This document shows positions 8,259 to 15,052 of a stretch of DNA of 23,880 bases, piece after piece. The notes under the pieces were generated by a model. It did not search any database and was not told the DNA's origin. It saw only the letters and a list, made by a program, of their open reading frames with translations. How positions within the stretch are numbered: the first letter of the stretch is position 1; each line of letters starts with the position of its first letter. The position numbers and the translations under genes are program-made. The DNA comes from Chloroflexota bacterium (GTDB lineage: Bacteria; Chloroflexota; Anaerolineae; UBA4142): contig JAMCRS010000264.1 in the NCBI GenBank assembly GCA_023380675.1, positions 4,387 to 28,266 on the forward strand, given 5' to 3'.

Positions 8259-8797
8259 GCCATCTCCCGCTCTTCGGCCCGCAACATTGATTCGAGCCGC
8301 TTGAGCGCCCGATGCAACCGGACGTAGGACGTGTTTGGACTGCAGTGCAATATAGCGGCTATCTCGGCGCCACTCAGCTCATCAAAGAACGCCATCCGAA
8401 TGATGTCCCGGTCGCTCTCGCTCAACTTGTCCATTCCGCGGCGGACGGCCGCGTATTCGTCGGTCGTTTCCACCAATTCCAGACCGCCATCCGTGCCGCC
8501 GGCGTCTCGGTCGTCCAGCGTCTCATGGCGACCGGCCCGGTAATGGTCCGCAACCCGGCGCGCTGCGATCCGATACAACCACACCACGACCGGCTTGCCC
8601 TGCCAGCGCATATTCTTGAGACTGACCAGAGCGTCTTCAAAAACGCTGGCCGCAATGTCTTCCGCGGCTGCTGCCACGCCGACCCGTCGGTAGGCATACG
8701 CATAAATCCGATCATAATAGGCGTCGAATAGCTCGCCAAACCCGGCGGCGCTCGATTGTGCGCGTTCAAGAAGACGCTGGTCGTCTGTTTTAGTCAT
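8255..8797 (-). CDS. ECF-type RNA polymerase sigma factor
   Basis: About 180 residues with only the sigma-2 and sigma-4 domains, as in extracytoplasmic-function factors. Region 2 reads FGELFDAYYDRIYAYAYRRVG, then AEDIAASVFEDAL and VVVWLYRIAARRVADHYR. Region 4 reads LSESDRDIIRMAFFDELSGAEIAAILHCSPNTSYVRLHRALKRL, split here at its natural helix-turn-helix breaks. ATG 8797 is chosen over an in-frame GTG at 8803; neither has a strong ribosome binding site. The stop overlaps the start of ogt. No separate anti-sigma gene follows. The target promoters are unknown, and I could not identify an ECF-type promoter with confidence in 8798-9069. Confidence 0.93.
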   Translation of the reverse strand: MTKTDDQRLLERAQSSAAGFGELFDAYYDRIYAYAYRRVGVAAAAEDIAASVFEDALVSLKNMRWQGKPVVVWLYRIAARRVADHYRAGRHETLDDRDAGGTDGGLELVETTDEYAAVRRGMDKLSESDRDIIRMAFFDELSGAEIAAILHCSPNTSYVRLHRALKRLESMLRAEEREMA

Positions 8798-9069
8798 TTG
8801 CACTTACCGCGGGCCGATCGATTGATCATGGACATTCCAACACAACACGTCTCTACTACATATATCGCAAGCTCGATTGGAATCTTACACCGGCACTCCG
8901 TAGTAGCTAGGGCGTCGGATTGCCATGCTGAGGCTCGCATTTCTTTGGCACCTGAGCTCGTGCCATGGCATGTCCGCAACGAATCGTCTCGCAATGCGCG
9001 CCACCAGGTATTTTCGCCTCTACTGCGTTCGGCTGGAAGACAACGGCACGCCATCAGGGTGAAAGCATA
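8798..9069. other. Intergenic region upstream of the sigma factor
   Basis: This 272-bp stretch lies between the end of the ABC exporter operon and the sigma gene and must hold the sigma-ogt promoter. I see one clear structure, an inverted repeat TGGCAC (8946-8951) / GTGCCA (8960-8965) with an 8-nt spacer containing GAGCTC. It has no T tract, so it is at best a weak terminator or a protein site. No convincing sigma-70 hexamer pair was found. Confidence 0.4.
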
Positions 9070-9855
9070 TCAGCTCGACGCGCTCGAATAGTGGCGAATG
9101 GCAAAGGTCCAAAAGCGATTCGAGACGACGAAGAGACCAGCGGCCAGCGCAAATCCGATCGCTATCGTCTCCCGGTCGATCCGGCCGAGGAGAACGCTCG
9201 CGGGAAAGGTCGTCACAAAAGCAATAGGTACGACGAACGTGAGAACGGCCCGGATCACACCGCGATAGATGGTGATGGGATAGCGACCGGCTTCGTAAAA
9301 GCCGTAGAAGAGCTCGGTAAAATTGTCCAGGCGCACAAACCAAAATGCCAGGGACACCATCGTCAGCCATAACGAATAGACGATCAGCGAGCCGGCGACA
9401 AGCATCAAGAAAAACAGCACGATCTGAACGGCGCTGGGAACGACGTGCAACTGCGCGAGCGCATAGGCGATCAACCCGAGACCGATGAGCACGTCAGTCA
9501 GGCGCCAGATCACGATATTGCGGAGGCTCGCGATGAACTGCGCGTTGACCGGCTTGGTCAGCACGAAATCGAAGGTGCCGTCCCGAATCTGGTCGAGGAC
9601 GGCCCCCACATTCGGACGCAAGAGCGCCTCCATGATACCGGAGAACAAGGTGTAGAGCGCGACGACCATGAGGACTTGCGGCCAGGTCCAGTCCCCCAAC
9701 CGATCGGTATGCAGGAAAAAGACGGCGACGCTCAGAACGGCCCAGGCCAGCCAAAAGAAGTTCATAAAGACGTTGGCGATAAAGTTAACGCGGTACTCGA
9801 GCTCGCCGACGAGCGAATATCTGTAAAAGATAGCGAGAAGCCTGACGTAGCGCAT
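9070..9855 (-). CDS. ABC-2 family permease, DUF990/COG3694-like
   Basis: A 261-residue membrane protein with about six hydrophobic segments. Family features include ELEYRVNFIANVFMNFFW near the N-terminus, the cytoplasmic loop IRDGTFDFVLTKPVNAQFIAS, and YPITIYRGVIRAVLTFVVPIAFV leading into PASVLLGRID. This is the second permease of the exporter set whose other parts lie directly upstream. It starts 1 bp after the first permease's stop (9857) from ATG 9855. The two permeases probably form a heterodimer served by the ATPase at 10645-11676. The substrate is unknown. It is the last gene of its operon, and no strong terminator is visible after it. Confidence 0.88.
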   Translation of the reverse strand: MRYVRLLAIFYRYSLVGELEYRVNFIANVFMNFFWLAWAVLSVAVFFLHTDRLGDWTWPQVLMVVALYTLFSGIMEALLRPNVGAVLDQIRDGTFDFVLTKPVNAQFIASLRNIVIWRLTDVLIGLGLIAYALAQLHVVPSAVQIVLFFLMLVAGSLIVYSLWLTMVSLAFWFVRLDNFTELFYGFYEAGRYPITIYRGVIRAVLTFVVPIAFVTTFPASVLLGRIDRETIAIGFALAAGLFVVSNRFWTFAIRHYSSASS

Positions 9856-9856
9856 G

Positions 9857-10645
9857 TTATGCCCCGTACGCGCTGAACTGCTTGATGCCGCGCTGCCAGA
9901 TCCAGCGGTAGGCCAGGAACGTCGCCGCGACCCAAAAGAGCATCGCGGCCAAGCCAGCGGCCAGGTCGGTCGAGCTGAGCCGGCCGGACACTATCTCCAC
10001 CGGGAACGACATCATGAAGCGAAAAGGGAGCCAATTGGCGACGGCGGTGACGCCGGGAGGGAGCAGGTCGAGCGGCGCGACCATTCCGCCCAGCATCTCG
10101 TACAGCGCGAACCAGATATCGTTCAACGTCATCGAATCGGAAATCCAGAACGCCAGCAGCCCAAAGGTGTACTGCGACATGAATCGAATGAACCAGGCGC
10201 CTGCGATCGCGACCAGAAACAGCACAAGTCGCAGAGGGGTCACCTCGTAGTGAATCGTCGGGAACAGCCGCCAGGCCAGGAAGGCGAGGGGGAGAAGAAT
10301 AGCGGGACGCAAGATCTTGTCGGCAAGGTTGGTGGAGACATAATCGTGGAGGGGATTGAGCGGATGCAGCAGCTTGATCGACAGATCGCCGTGCCGGATG
10401 TCGTATGCGAGCTCGTAGATGACCCAGACGGTCGTCATTTGCTGAACGAAGGCAAGCAGGAGGTAATAAGATACAAAGTCGCTCTGGGTGTATCCTTGTA
10501 TCGGTCCGCCTTCGGACATGGAGAACCACACAGCGAGCATGACGAGGGGCAGTACGTTGATTGCCATCCAGATGAGCATGCTGGCCCGATACTCAAACAT
10601 CGCAGCGATACCGCGGCGGAGGAGCGCGCCGTACTTGGCCAGCAT
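9857..10645 (-). CDS. ABC-2 family permease, COG4587-like
   Basis: A 262-residue permease. An amphipathic N-terminus (KYGALLRRGIAAMFEYRAS) is followed by about six membrane segments, and the coupling-type loop DIRHGDLSIKLLHPLNPLHDYV is typical of the family. The start is ATG 10645 rather than the upstream GTG 10660. The ATG overlaps the ATPase stop as TGATG and sits about 5 nt after a strong ribosome binding site (GGAGGAGGA), which lies inside the end of the ATPase gene. It pairs with the permease at 9070-9855. Sets made of COG4586 ATPase, COG4587 and COG3694 permeases recur in bacteria as uncharacterised exporters. Confidence 0.88.
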   Translation of the reverse strand: MLAKYGALLRRGIAAMFEYRASMLIWMAINVLPLVMLAVWFSMSEGGPIQGYTQSDFVSYYLLLAFVQQMTTVWVIYELAYDIRHGDLSIKLLHPLNPLHDYVSTNLADKILRPAILLPLAFLAWRLFPTIHYEVTPLRLVLFLVAIAGAWFIRFMSQYTFGLLAFWISDSMTLNDIWFALYEMLGGMVAPLDLLPPGVTAVANWLPFRFMMSFPVEIVSGRLSSTDLAAGLAAMLFWVAATFLAYRWIWQRGIKQFSAYGA

Positions 10646-11676
10646 CAGTCCTCCTCCCACTCTACGTTTTCGTCGGTCTCGCCTCGCTCCGCGCGCGCCT
10701 TCGCCGCCTCCTCGAATACCCGGGAAATCACCTGCTCGATCGGGGGATCTTCGATCGTCACGTCCGCGATCGGCAACTCCGCCAACATGCGGGCGGCGAC
10801 CCCGGACGTGGCGTCGCGCGAAACTAGCAGCTCGGCACGCTGTCCGCGCGCCCGTACCACCTCGCCGTATTTCTCCAACTGCAAGCGGTCCTGGATATCG
10901 GAAAACTCGACGCGAATCAGCTTGTGCGGCGCGATACGCTCAGCCAGAGCGCGAAGATCGCCGTCGTACAGGAGCCGCCCGTGATCGATCACGACGACGC
11001 GACGGCAGAGCGCTGTGACGTCTGCCATGTAATGGCTCGTAAGTATCACGGTCGCGTGGTGTCGCAGGTTGTAGTCGGCGATGAATTGCCGGATCTTGGT
11101 CTGCATCGTGACGTCCAACCCGATCGTCGGCTCGTCGAGAAAAAGCACCTGGGGTTGGTGGAGCAGCGCGGCGGCAAGCTCACATTTCATGCGCTCGCCG
11201 AGCGAAAGCTTGCGCACCTGCTTGTTGAGGAGCGGTCCGAGCTCGAGCAGATCCGTCAGCTCGGCCAGCGTGTCTTTGTACTGACGTCCCGGAAGCTCGT
11301 AGATAGCGGCATTGACCAAAAAAGTCTCGATCGCCGGCAGGTCCCAATTCAGCTGCTGCTTTTGCCCCATGACGAGCGTGATCTGACTGAGGTATTCTTT
11401 GCGCCGGTCGCTCGGTGTGAACCCAAGTACTCGAGCGCTCCCGGAGGTGGGATAGAGGAGGCCGGAGAGGACTTTGAGCGTCGTCGTCTTGCCGGCGCCG
11501 TTGGGCCCGAGGAATCCGACGATCTCACCGGCGTCTATCGCGAACGAGACGTCGTCGACCGCCTTGACGTCGGTATAGGTGCGCTTTACAAAAGATCTGA
11601 TCGATCCAAGAAAACCCGCCTCTTTGTGGTGAACCTGATAGTACTTGCAAAGATGATCGAGGATGATTTGTGCCAT
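10645..11676 (-). CDS. ABC transporter ATPase, COG4586-like
   Basis: A 343-residue ATPase, longer than the DrrA type. Walker A GPNGAGKTT lies near residues 57-65, after an N-terminal insertion (HHKEAGFLGSIRSFVKR) characteristic of the COG4586 group. The signature loop reads LSLGERMKCEL instead of LSGGQ, also usual in this group. Walker B is VLFLDEPTIGLD, followed by the switch histidine in TSHYMADV. A C-terminal extension of about 100 residues, ending in an acidic tail, may contact the permeases or a regulator. The ATG at 11676 is 15 bp after the dipeptidase stop. It energises the exporter encoded by the next two genes. Overlaps and short gaps show co-transcription with the peptidase genes. 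Confidence 0.92.
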   Translation of the reverse strand: MAQIILDHLCKYYQVHHKEAGFLGSIRSFVKRTYTDVKAVDDVSFAIDAGEIVGFLGPNGAGKTTTLKVLSGLLYPTSGSARVLGFTPSDRRKEYLSQITLVMGQKQQLNWDLPAIETFLVNAAIYELPGRQYKDTLAELTDLLELGPLLNKQVRKLSLGERMKCELAAALLHQPQVLFLDEPTIGLDVTMQTKIRQFIADYNLRHHATVILTSHYMADVTALCRRVVVIDHGRLLYDGDLRALAERIAPHKLIRVEFSDIQDRLQLEKYGEVVRARGQRAELLVSRDATSGVAARMLAELPIADVTIEDPPIEQVISRVFEEAAKARAERGETDENVEWEED

Positions 11677-11691
11677 AGGATCGGATCGACC

Positions 11692-12777
11692 TCAGTCTGG
11701 GAGCGCTCGACGCAACAGGCGAAGCCAGTTGCCGCCAAGAATGTTCACGACGTCCGTGTCGCCGAACGACGCTGCGGACAGGATGTCGCCCAGTTTCTGC
11801 AGGTCGGCCACCGTGTCAATTTCACGCGGGACCGAATTCACGCCAAAGCCGCCGTCGAAATCCGTCCCGATGCCGACGTGGAGCGCATCGCCGGCGAGAT
11901 CGCAAATGTGCTTCATGTGGCGCACAACGTCGGCAAGACCGACCGCATCTTTCGATGCGTGCTTGTCCCAACCGTCGACCAGAAAACGGTTGTAGACGAC
12001 CGAGCCGATGACCCCATTGCGCTCGAGGATCGCCTTGATCATTGCGTCACTCAACTGCCGATCCGTATCGACGTAGGTCCGGCAGTTTGAGTGGCTGGCA
12101 ATCACAGTGCCGTGGAACAACTCAAGGGCATCGAAGAAACTCTGCTCCGCCATGTGCGACGTGTCGAGGATGAGGCCGTGGCGCTCGAGCTCCGGCATCA
12201 ACGCGCGTCCGAGAGAGGTGAGCGGGCCGGGCGCACGTGTTCCACCCGAATAGCGCGTCTGGCTCCAAGCGGGCCCAATCACGCGCACGCCGGCCTCGAA
12301 CCATTCGCCAGTTTGCTCCGGCGCGACGATCGGGTCGGCCCCTTCCATCAAGATCACCAGGCCGATGGAGGGTGACTCGGAAGCGACGACCCGATCCAGA
12401 TCCGCCCGGGTGGTCACGATCGAGACGCGCGGGTCAGCGGCGAGGAGGGCATAATAACCCATTTGCTCCATCGCCTGGTCGTGCGCCTCTGCGGGCGAGT
12501 TGTAGACCTTGCCCCACCCTTTGCGGTCCGGGCGTGCCTGCGCCACGTAGAGCGTCGCAAAGAGGACACGAACGTTACCTGCCAGAAGGTCCCAAAACCC
12601 GACAACGGCCGGTCCTTCGCCGTGGTCCGGCCGGGGACCCTCACGGCTACGCTTGTCTGCAACACTCTCGAAGAAATCGCGGTTCAGCGCGAACTTGTTC
12701 CAAGCAATGTCCAGATGCGCGTCGACGATCAGCGGTTTGGAAATCGCATCGCCTTTCATTGGCTTGTCGTCTGCCAT
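11692..12777 (-). CDS. Membrane dipeptidase family protein (peptidase M19)
   Basis: A 361-residue zinc dipeptidase of the renal-dipeptidase family, which cleaves dipeptides, including ones containing a D-residue at the C-terminal position. Likely metal ligands are His21 and Asp23 in VDAHLDIAWN, the bridging Glu145 in VILMEGADPI, and histidines in DTSHMAEQ and VIASHSNCR. The GIGTDFDGGFGVNSVP segment near the C-terminus completes the TIM-barrel signature. There is no signal peptide, so a cytoplasmic location is expected. The ATG is at 12777. It lies 69 bp after the S9 peptidase gene and 15 bp before the exporter ATPase, suggesting a shared peptide-related role. What the exporter moves is not evident. 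Confidence 0.92.
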   Translation of the reverse strand: MADDKPMKGDAISKPLIVDAHLDIAWNKFALNRDFFESVADKRSREGPRPDHGEGPAVVGFWDLLAGNVRVLFATLYVAQARPDRKGWGKVYNSPAEAHDQAMEQMGYYALLAADPRVSIVTTRADLDRVVASESPSIGLVILMEGADPIVAPEQTGEWFEAGVRVIGPAWSQTRYSGGTRAPGPLTSLGRALMPELERHGLILDTSHMAEQSFFDALELFHGTVIASHSNCRTYVDTDRQLSDAMIKAILERNGVIGSVVYNRFLVDGWDKHASKDAVGLADVVRHMKHICDLAGDALHVGIGTDFDGGFGVNSVPREIDTVADLQKLGDILSAASFGDTDVVNILGGNWLRLLRRALPD

Positions 12778-12846
12778 ATGTGCTGCACCATCCTCGGTTG
12801 AAGTTTACTCTTCGTCACCCGTATCTCCCGTCCGGCCGGGAGCGCA

Positions 12847-14691
12847 CTATTTCTCTTTCTCTCGCTCGCCCTTGCAGTGCCTATTCAGGAAAACGATTAT
12901 GCGCTCCCAAGCGTCTTTGCGGTTCTCGGGCACTTCCAAGCCGTGCGCCTCGTGTTCGTAAAAGTGCGATTCGTAATACTTGTTCTCGATCTTGAGCGCT
13001 TCGATCATCTTGTCACTCATCAGGGGCACGACGAGCATATCATCCTGTCCGTGAAGAATGAGGAGCGGCGACTGGATCCGTTCTGCCAGGTAAAGGGGCG
13101 AGCCGCGATGATAGCCTTCCGGGTTCTCTTCCGGCGTCCCCATCTGGCGGCGCAGGTCCATTCGACCGTACCGATCGCCGTGCCGGTACGATTCGGCGAT
13201 CTCCGAATCGCCGTAGAGGTCGACTCCAGCGCAGAATAATTCGGGCGCGAGGGTCAGAGCGCACAGAGTGAGATAGCCGCCGTAGCTGGGGCCGATGACG
13301 GCGATGCGCTCGGGATCGACGTAGGGCTGCGCAGCGAGCCAGCGCGCGCCGTCGACGACGTCAAACGCGTCGGCATGGCCCCACTCGCGGAAATTCGCGT
13401 GCCTGAACTGTGTGCCGTAGCCGGTGGAGCCGCGAAAGTTTGGCGCGAGGACAACGTATCCGTCGCTCGCAAGTATTTGTGGGAGGGGGTAAAAGTATTC
13501 CGCGAACTCGAAATTGGGGCCGCCGTGCAAAAAGACGAGGGCCGGGCGGCGTGCCGCCACCCCGGCTTGCGCATCAGGGCCTGGCTCTTGCCGCTGCCGG
13601 AGGAGCGCGGCGTGAATCGTCAGTCCGTCGCGCACCGGGTACGTAACCCATTCAGGCGAAACGGCGACGTCGCCCCGCAGACCACCGGCACTCAAGTCGG
13701 TCAACTGGCGTACCGCGTTCCCATCCGTGGACAGCAGCATCAGGTCCGGCGGTCGAGCCGGGCTGCCAAAGGTGACGGCCAGCGTCTTGGTGTCGACCCA
13801 GTCGACGATTCGAAAATGCCCGTCCAAGCGAGAGACGCGCCTGTCCTCGCCGGTGGACACATCGACGATCCACACGTCGAACTTGCCGTCGCGATGACGA
13901 ATGAACGCAATTTGGGATCCATCAGGCGAATAGACCGGTCCCCCGTGCGGGTCGACGCTGTAGAAAAATGGTCCCCCGTCCTCGACCGGGCCGTGCGTCA
14001 GTTGTCGCGTTCGACCGGACTGGAGGTCCTGTAGGTAGACGTGGAACCAGCCATCCTGGTCTGACAGATAAGCGAGGGTACGGCCGTCGGGCGCAAAGTG
14101 CGGCGCGCCGCTCCAGCAACCTCTCGGCGAGAGCAAGCGTTCCTCTCCGCCGGTCGAAGGAACGATATAGACGCCGCGCGTCATCAAGTCCTCTTCGCGC
14201 ACCGCGCAATACACCAGCGACTGCGAATCGGGCGACCAGACCGGATCGACGCTGTCGCATTCATGCTCGGAAACCCGGAGCAAGCCAGAGCCGTCGGACC
14301 CAATCGTCCACACCTGCTCCCAGCCTCGACGCCGCGAAAAGAATGCGATTCGAGTTCCGTCCGGAGACCATCGTGGATCGGTATTACCCGCCGGGTGGTC
14401 GGTCAATTCGCGCGCACCGGTCCCGGCCGCGTCCACGAGCCAAAGGGCATCATCGCGCACGTAGACCAGGCGCCGGCTGTCCGGCGACCAGCGCGAATCG
14501 GACGAGTTTCCGAAACCGGCTGTAACCTGCTTCGGCCAGCGGCTCGAACCGATCGGCATCACGAATATCTGCGAATGTCCCCCGACGTCTGCAGTGAAAG
14601 CGACACAGGTTTTATCCGGCGAGAGTGTGTATTCCGTGGGGAATGTGGTCGACGCAAATGTTTCGATCAAAGCGGCCGTGCGATCGTGCAT
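12847..14691 (-). CDS. S9 family (prolyl oligopeptidase-type) serine peptidase
   Basis: A 614-residue peptidase of the acylaminoacyl-peptidase/DPP-like type. The N-terminal half (about 15-345) is a beta-propeller built of TolB/WD40-like blades, visible as repeated SPD and SPDG motifs (WSPDSRRLVYV, WSPDGTRIAFF, WSPDSQSLVY, YSPDGSQIAFI). The C-terminal alpha/beta hydrolase domain has the nucleophile Ser469 in GPSYGGY, Asp551 in HGQDDMLVVP and His583 in HEAHGLE. It removes short N-terminal or acylated peptides from oligopeptides. There is no signal peptide, so it is probably cytoplasmic. The ATG at 14691 has GAGGTGA about 6 nt upstream. A strong promoter lies at 14737-14765. It heads the likely five-gene operon ending at 9070. 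Confidence 0.93.
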   Translation of the reverse strand: MHDRTAALIETFASTTFPTEYTLSPDKTCVAFTADVGGHSQIFVMPIGSSRWPKQVTAGFGNSSDSRWSPDSRRLVYVRDDALWLVDAAGTGARELTDHPAGNTDPRWSPDGTRIAFFSRRRGWEQVWTIGSDGSGLLRVSEHECDSVDPVWSPDSQSLVYCAVREEDLMTRGVYIVPSTGGEERLLSPRGCWSGAPHFAPDGRTLAYLSDQDGWFHVYLQDLQSGRTRQLTHGPVEDGGPFFYSVDPHGGPVYSPDGSQIAFIRHRDGKFDVWIVDVSTGEDRRVSRLDGHFRIVDWVDTKTLAVTFGSPARPPDLMLLSTDGNAVRQLTDLSAGGLRGDVAVSPEWVTYPVRDGLTIHAALLRQRQEPGPDAQAGVAARRPALVFLHGGPNFEFAEYFYPLPQILASDGYVVLAPNFRGSTGYGTQFRHANFREWGHADAFDVVDGARWLAAQPYVDPERIAVIGPSYGGYLTLCALTLAPELFCAGVDLYGDSEIAESYRHGDRYGRMDLRRQMGTPEENPEGYHRGSPLYLAERIQSPLLILHGQDDMLVVPLMSDKMIEALKIENKYYESHFYEHEAHGLEVPENRKDAWERIIVFLNRHCKGEREKEK

Positions 14692-14736
14692 CCGTTCACC
14701 TCAGAGAGCTTTTCCCCAGCAACAACGCATTTGAGA

Positions 14737-14765
14737 ATTATAGCGCGCAAAGAGGGACGCGTCAA
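14737..14765 (-). promoter_or_regulatory. Sigma-70 promoter of the peptidase/exporter operon
   Basis: On the minus strand, TTGACG (14765-14760), a 17-bp spacer and TATAAT (14742-14737) match eleven of twelve consensus positions. Initiation would fall near 14730, giving a leader of about 38 nt before the S9 peptidase ATG. Confidence 0.85.
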
Positions 14766-14837
14766 CGAAATCCGGGCGACTGGAAGGGCTACGGCGGAAT
14801 TCAAGATCGATTTCGCTGATTCTAGCCTATGAATACC

Positions 14838-14857
14838 GAGTGAACGATCGTTCACTC
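14838..14857. promoter_or_regulatory. Perfect 20-bp palindrome, TetR/AcrR-type operator candidate
   Basis: The left half GAGTGAACGA and right half TCGTTCACTC are exact reverse complements with no spacer. The GTGAACG/CGTTCAC form is typical of TetR/AcrR-family operators. It lies between the CBS gene end (15053) and the S9 promoter, about 73 bp upstream of that promoter's -35. No TetR gene is present in the window, so the cognate repressor is elsewhere, if this is an operator. Confidence 0.6.
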
Positions 14858-14876
14858 ACTTGATTTAAATCAAGTG
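14857..14876. promoter_or_regulatory. Perfect 20-bp palindrome with FNR/CRP-type core
   Basis: CACTTGATTT and AAATCAAGTG are exact reverse complements. The core TTGAT-N4-ATCAA (14860-14873) equals the FNR-type consensus. It shares base 14857 with the preceding palindrome and is followed on the plus strand by TTTTT, so it could also form an AT-rich terminator hairpin. No plus-strand gene reads into it, which favours a protein-binding role. Confidence 0.55.
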
Positions 14877-14948
14877 TTTTTCAAGATGCTGTTTTCAAGT
14901 CGGGAGATGGCATCCGCAACTCCGCAGCAATGTACCGCCCCTCACCCA

Positions 14949-14994
14949 CAACTCAATTCGTCGCGAGCAGGCTCGCAACTCAATTCGTCGCGAG
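14949..14994. repeat. Direct repeat, two 19-bp copies, 27-bp period
   Basis: The sequence CAACTCAATTCGTCGCGAG occurs at 14949-14967 and 14976-14994. The 8-bp spacer makes GCGAGC-AG-GCTCGC, a small hairpin between the copies. It lies about 60 bp after the CBS gene stop. There are only two copies and no coding explanation. The remaining intergenic sequence from 14877 to 15052 shows nothing else clear. Confidence 0.8.
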
Positions 14995-15052
14995 GCAACG
15001 TGGATGGACTTTATCAGAAGGATCGTGAAGGCAAAGGGGGTTGCCAGCACCC

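Noticed and set aside
10646..10660. GTG 10660 as start of the first COG4587-like permease
   Set aside because: It would translate the AGGAGG ribosome binding site that serves the ATG at 10645.
11160..11230. LSLGE in place of LSGGQ in the ABC ATPase as a loss of function
   Set aside because: This variant is usual in the COG4586 group and all other ATPase motifs are intact.
14857..14881. Rho-independent terminator for a plus-strand gene
   Set aside because: A T tract follows the palindrome, but no plus-strand gene precedes it, and the core exactly fits an FNR-type site.
14949..14994. CRISPR array
   Set aside because: Only two copies with an 8-bp spacer; no cas genes nearby.
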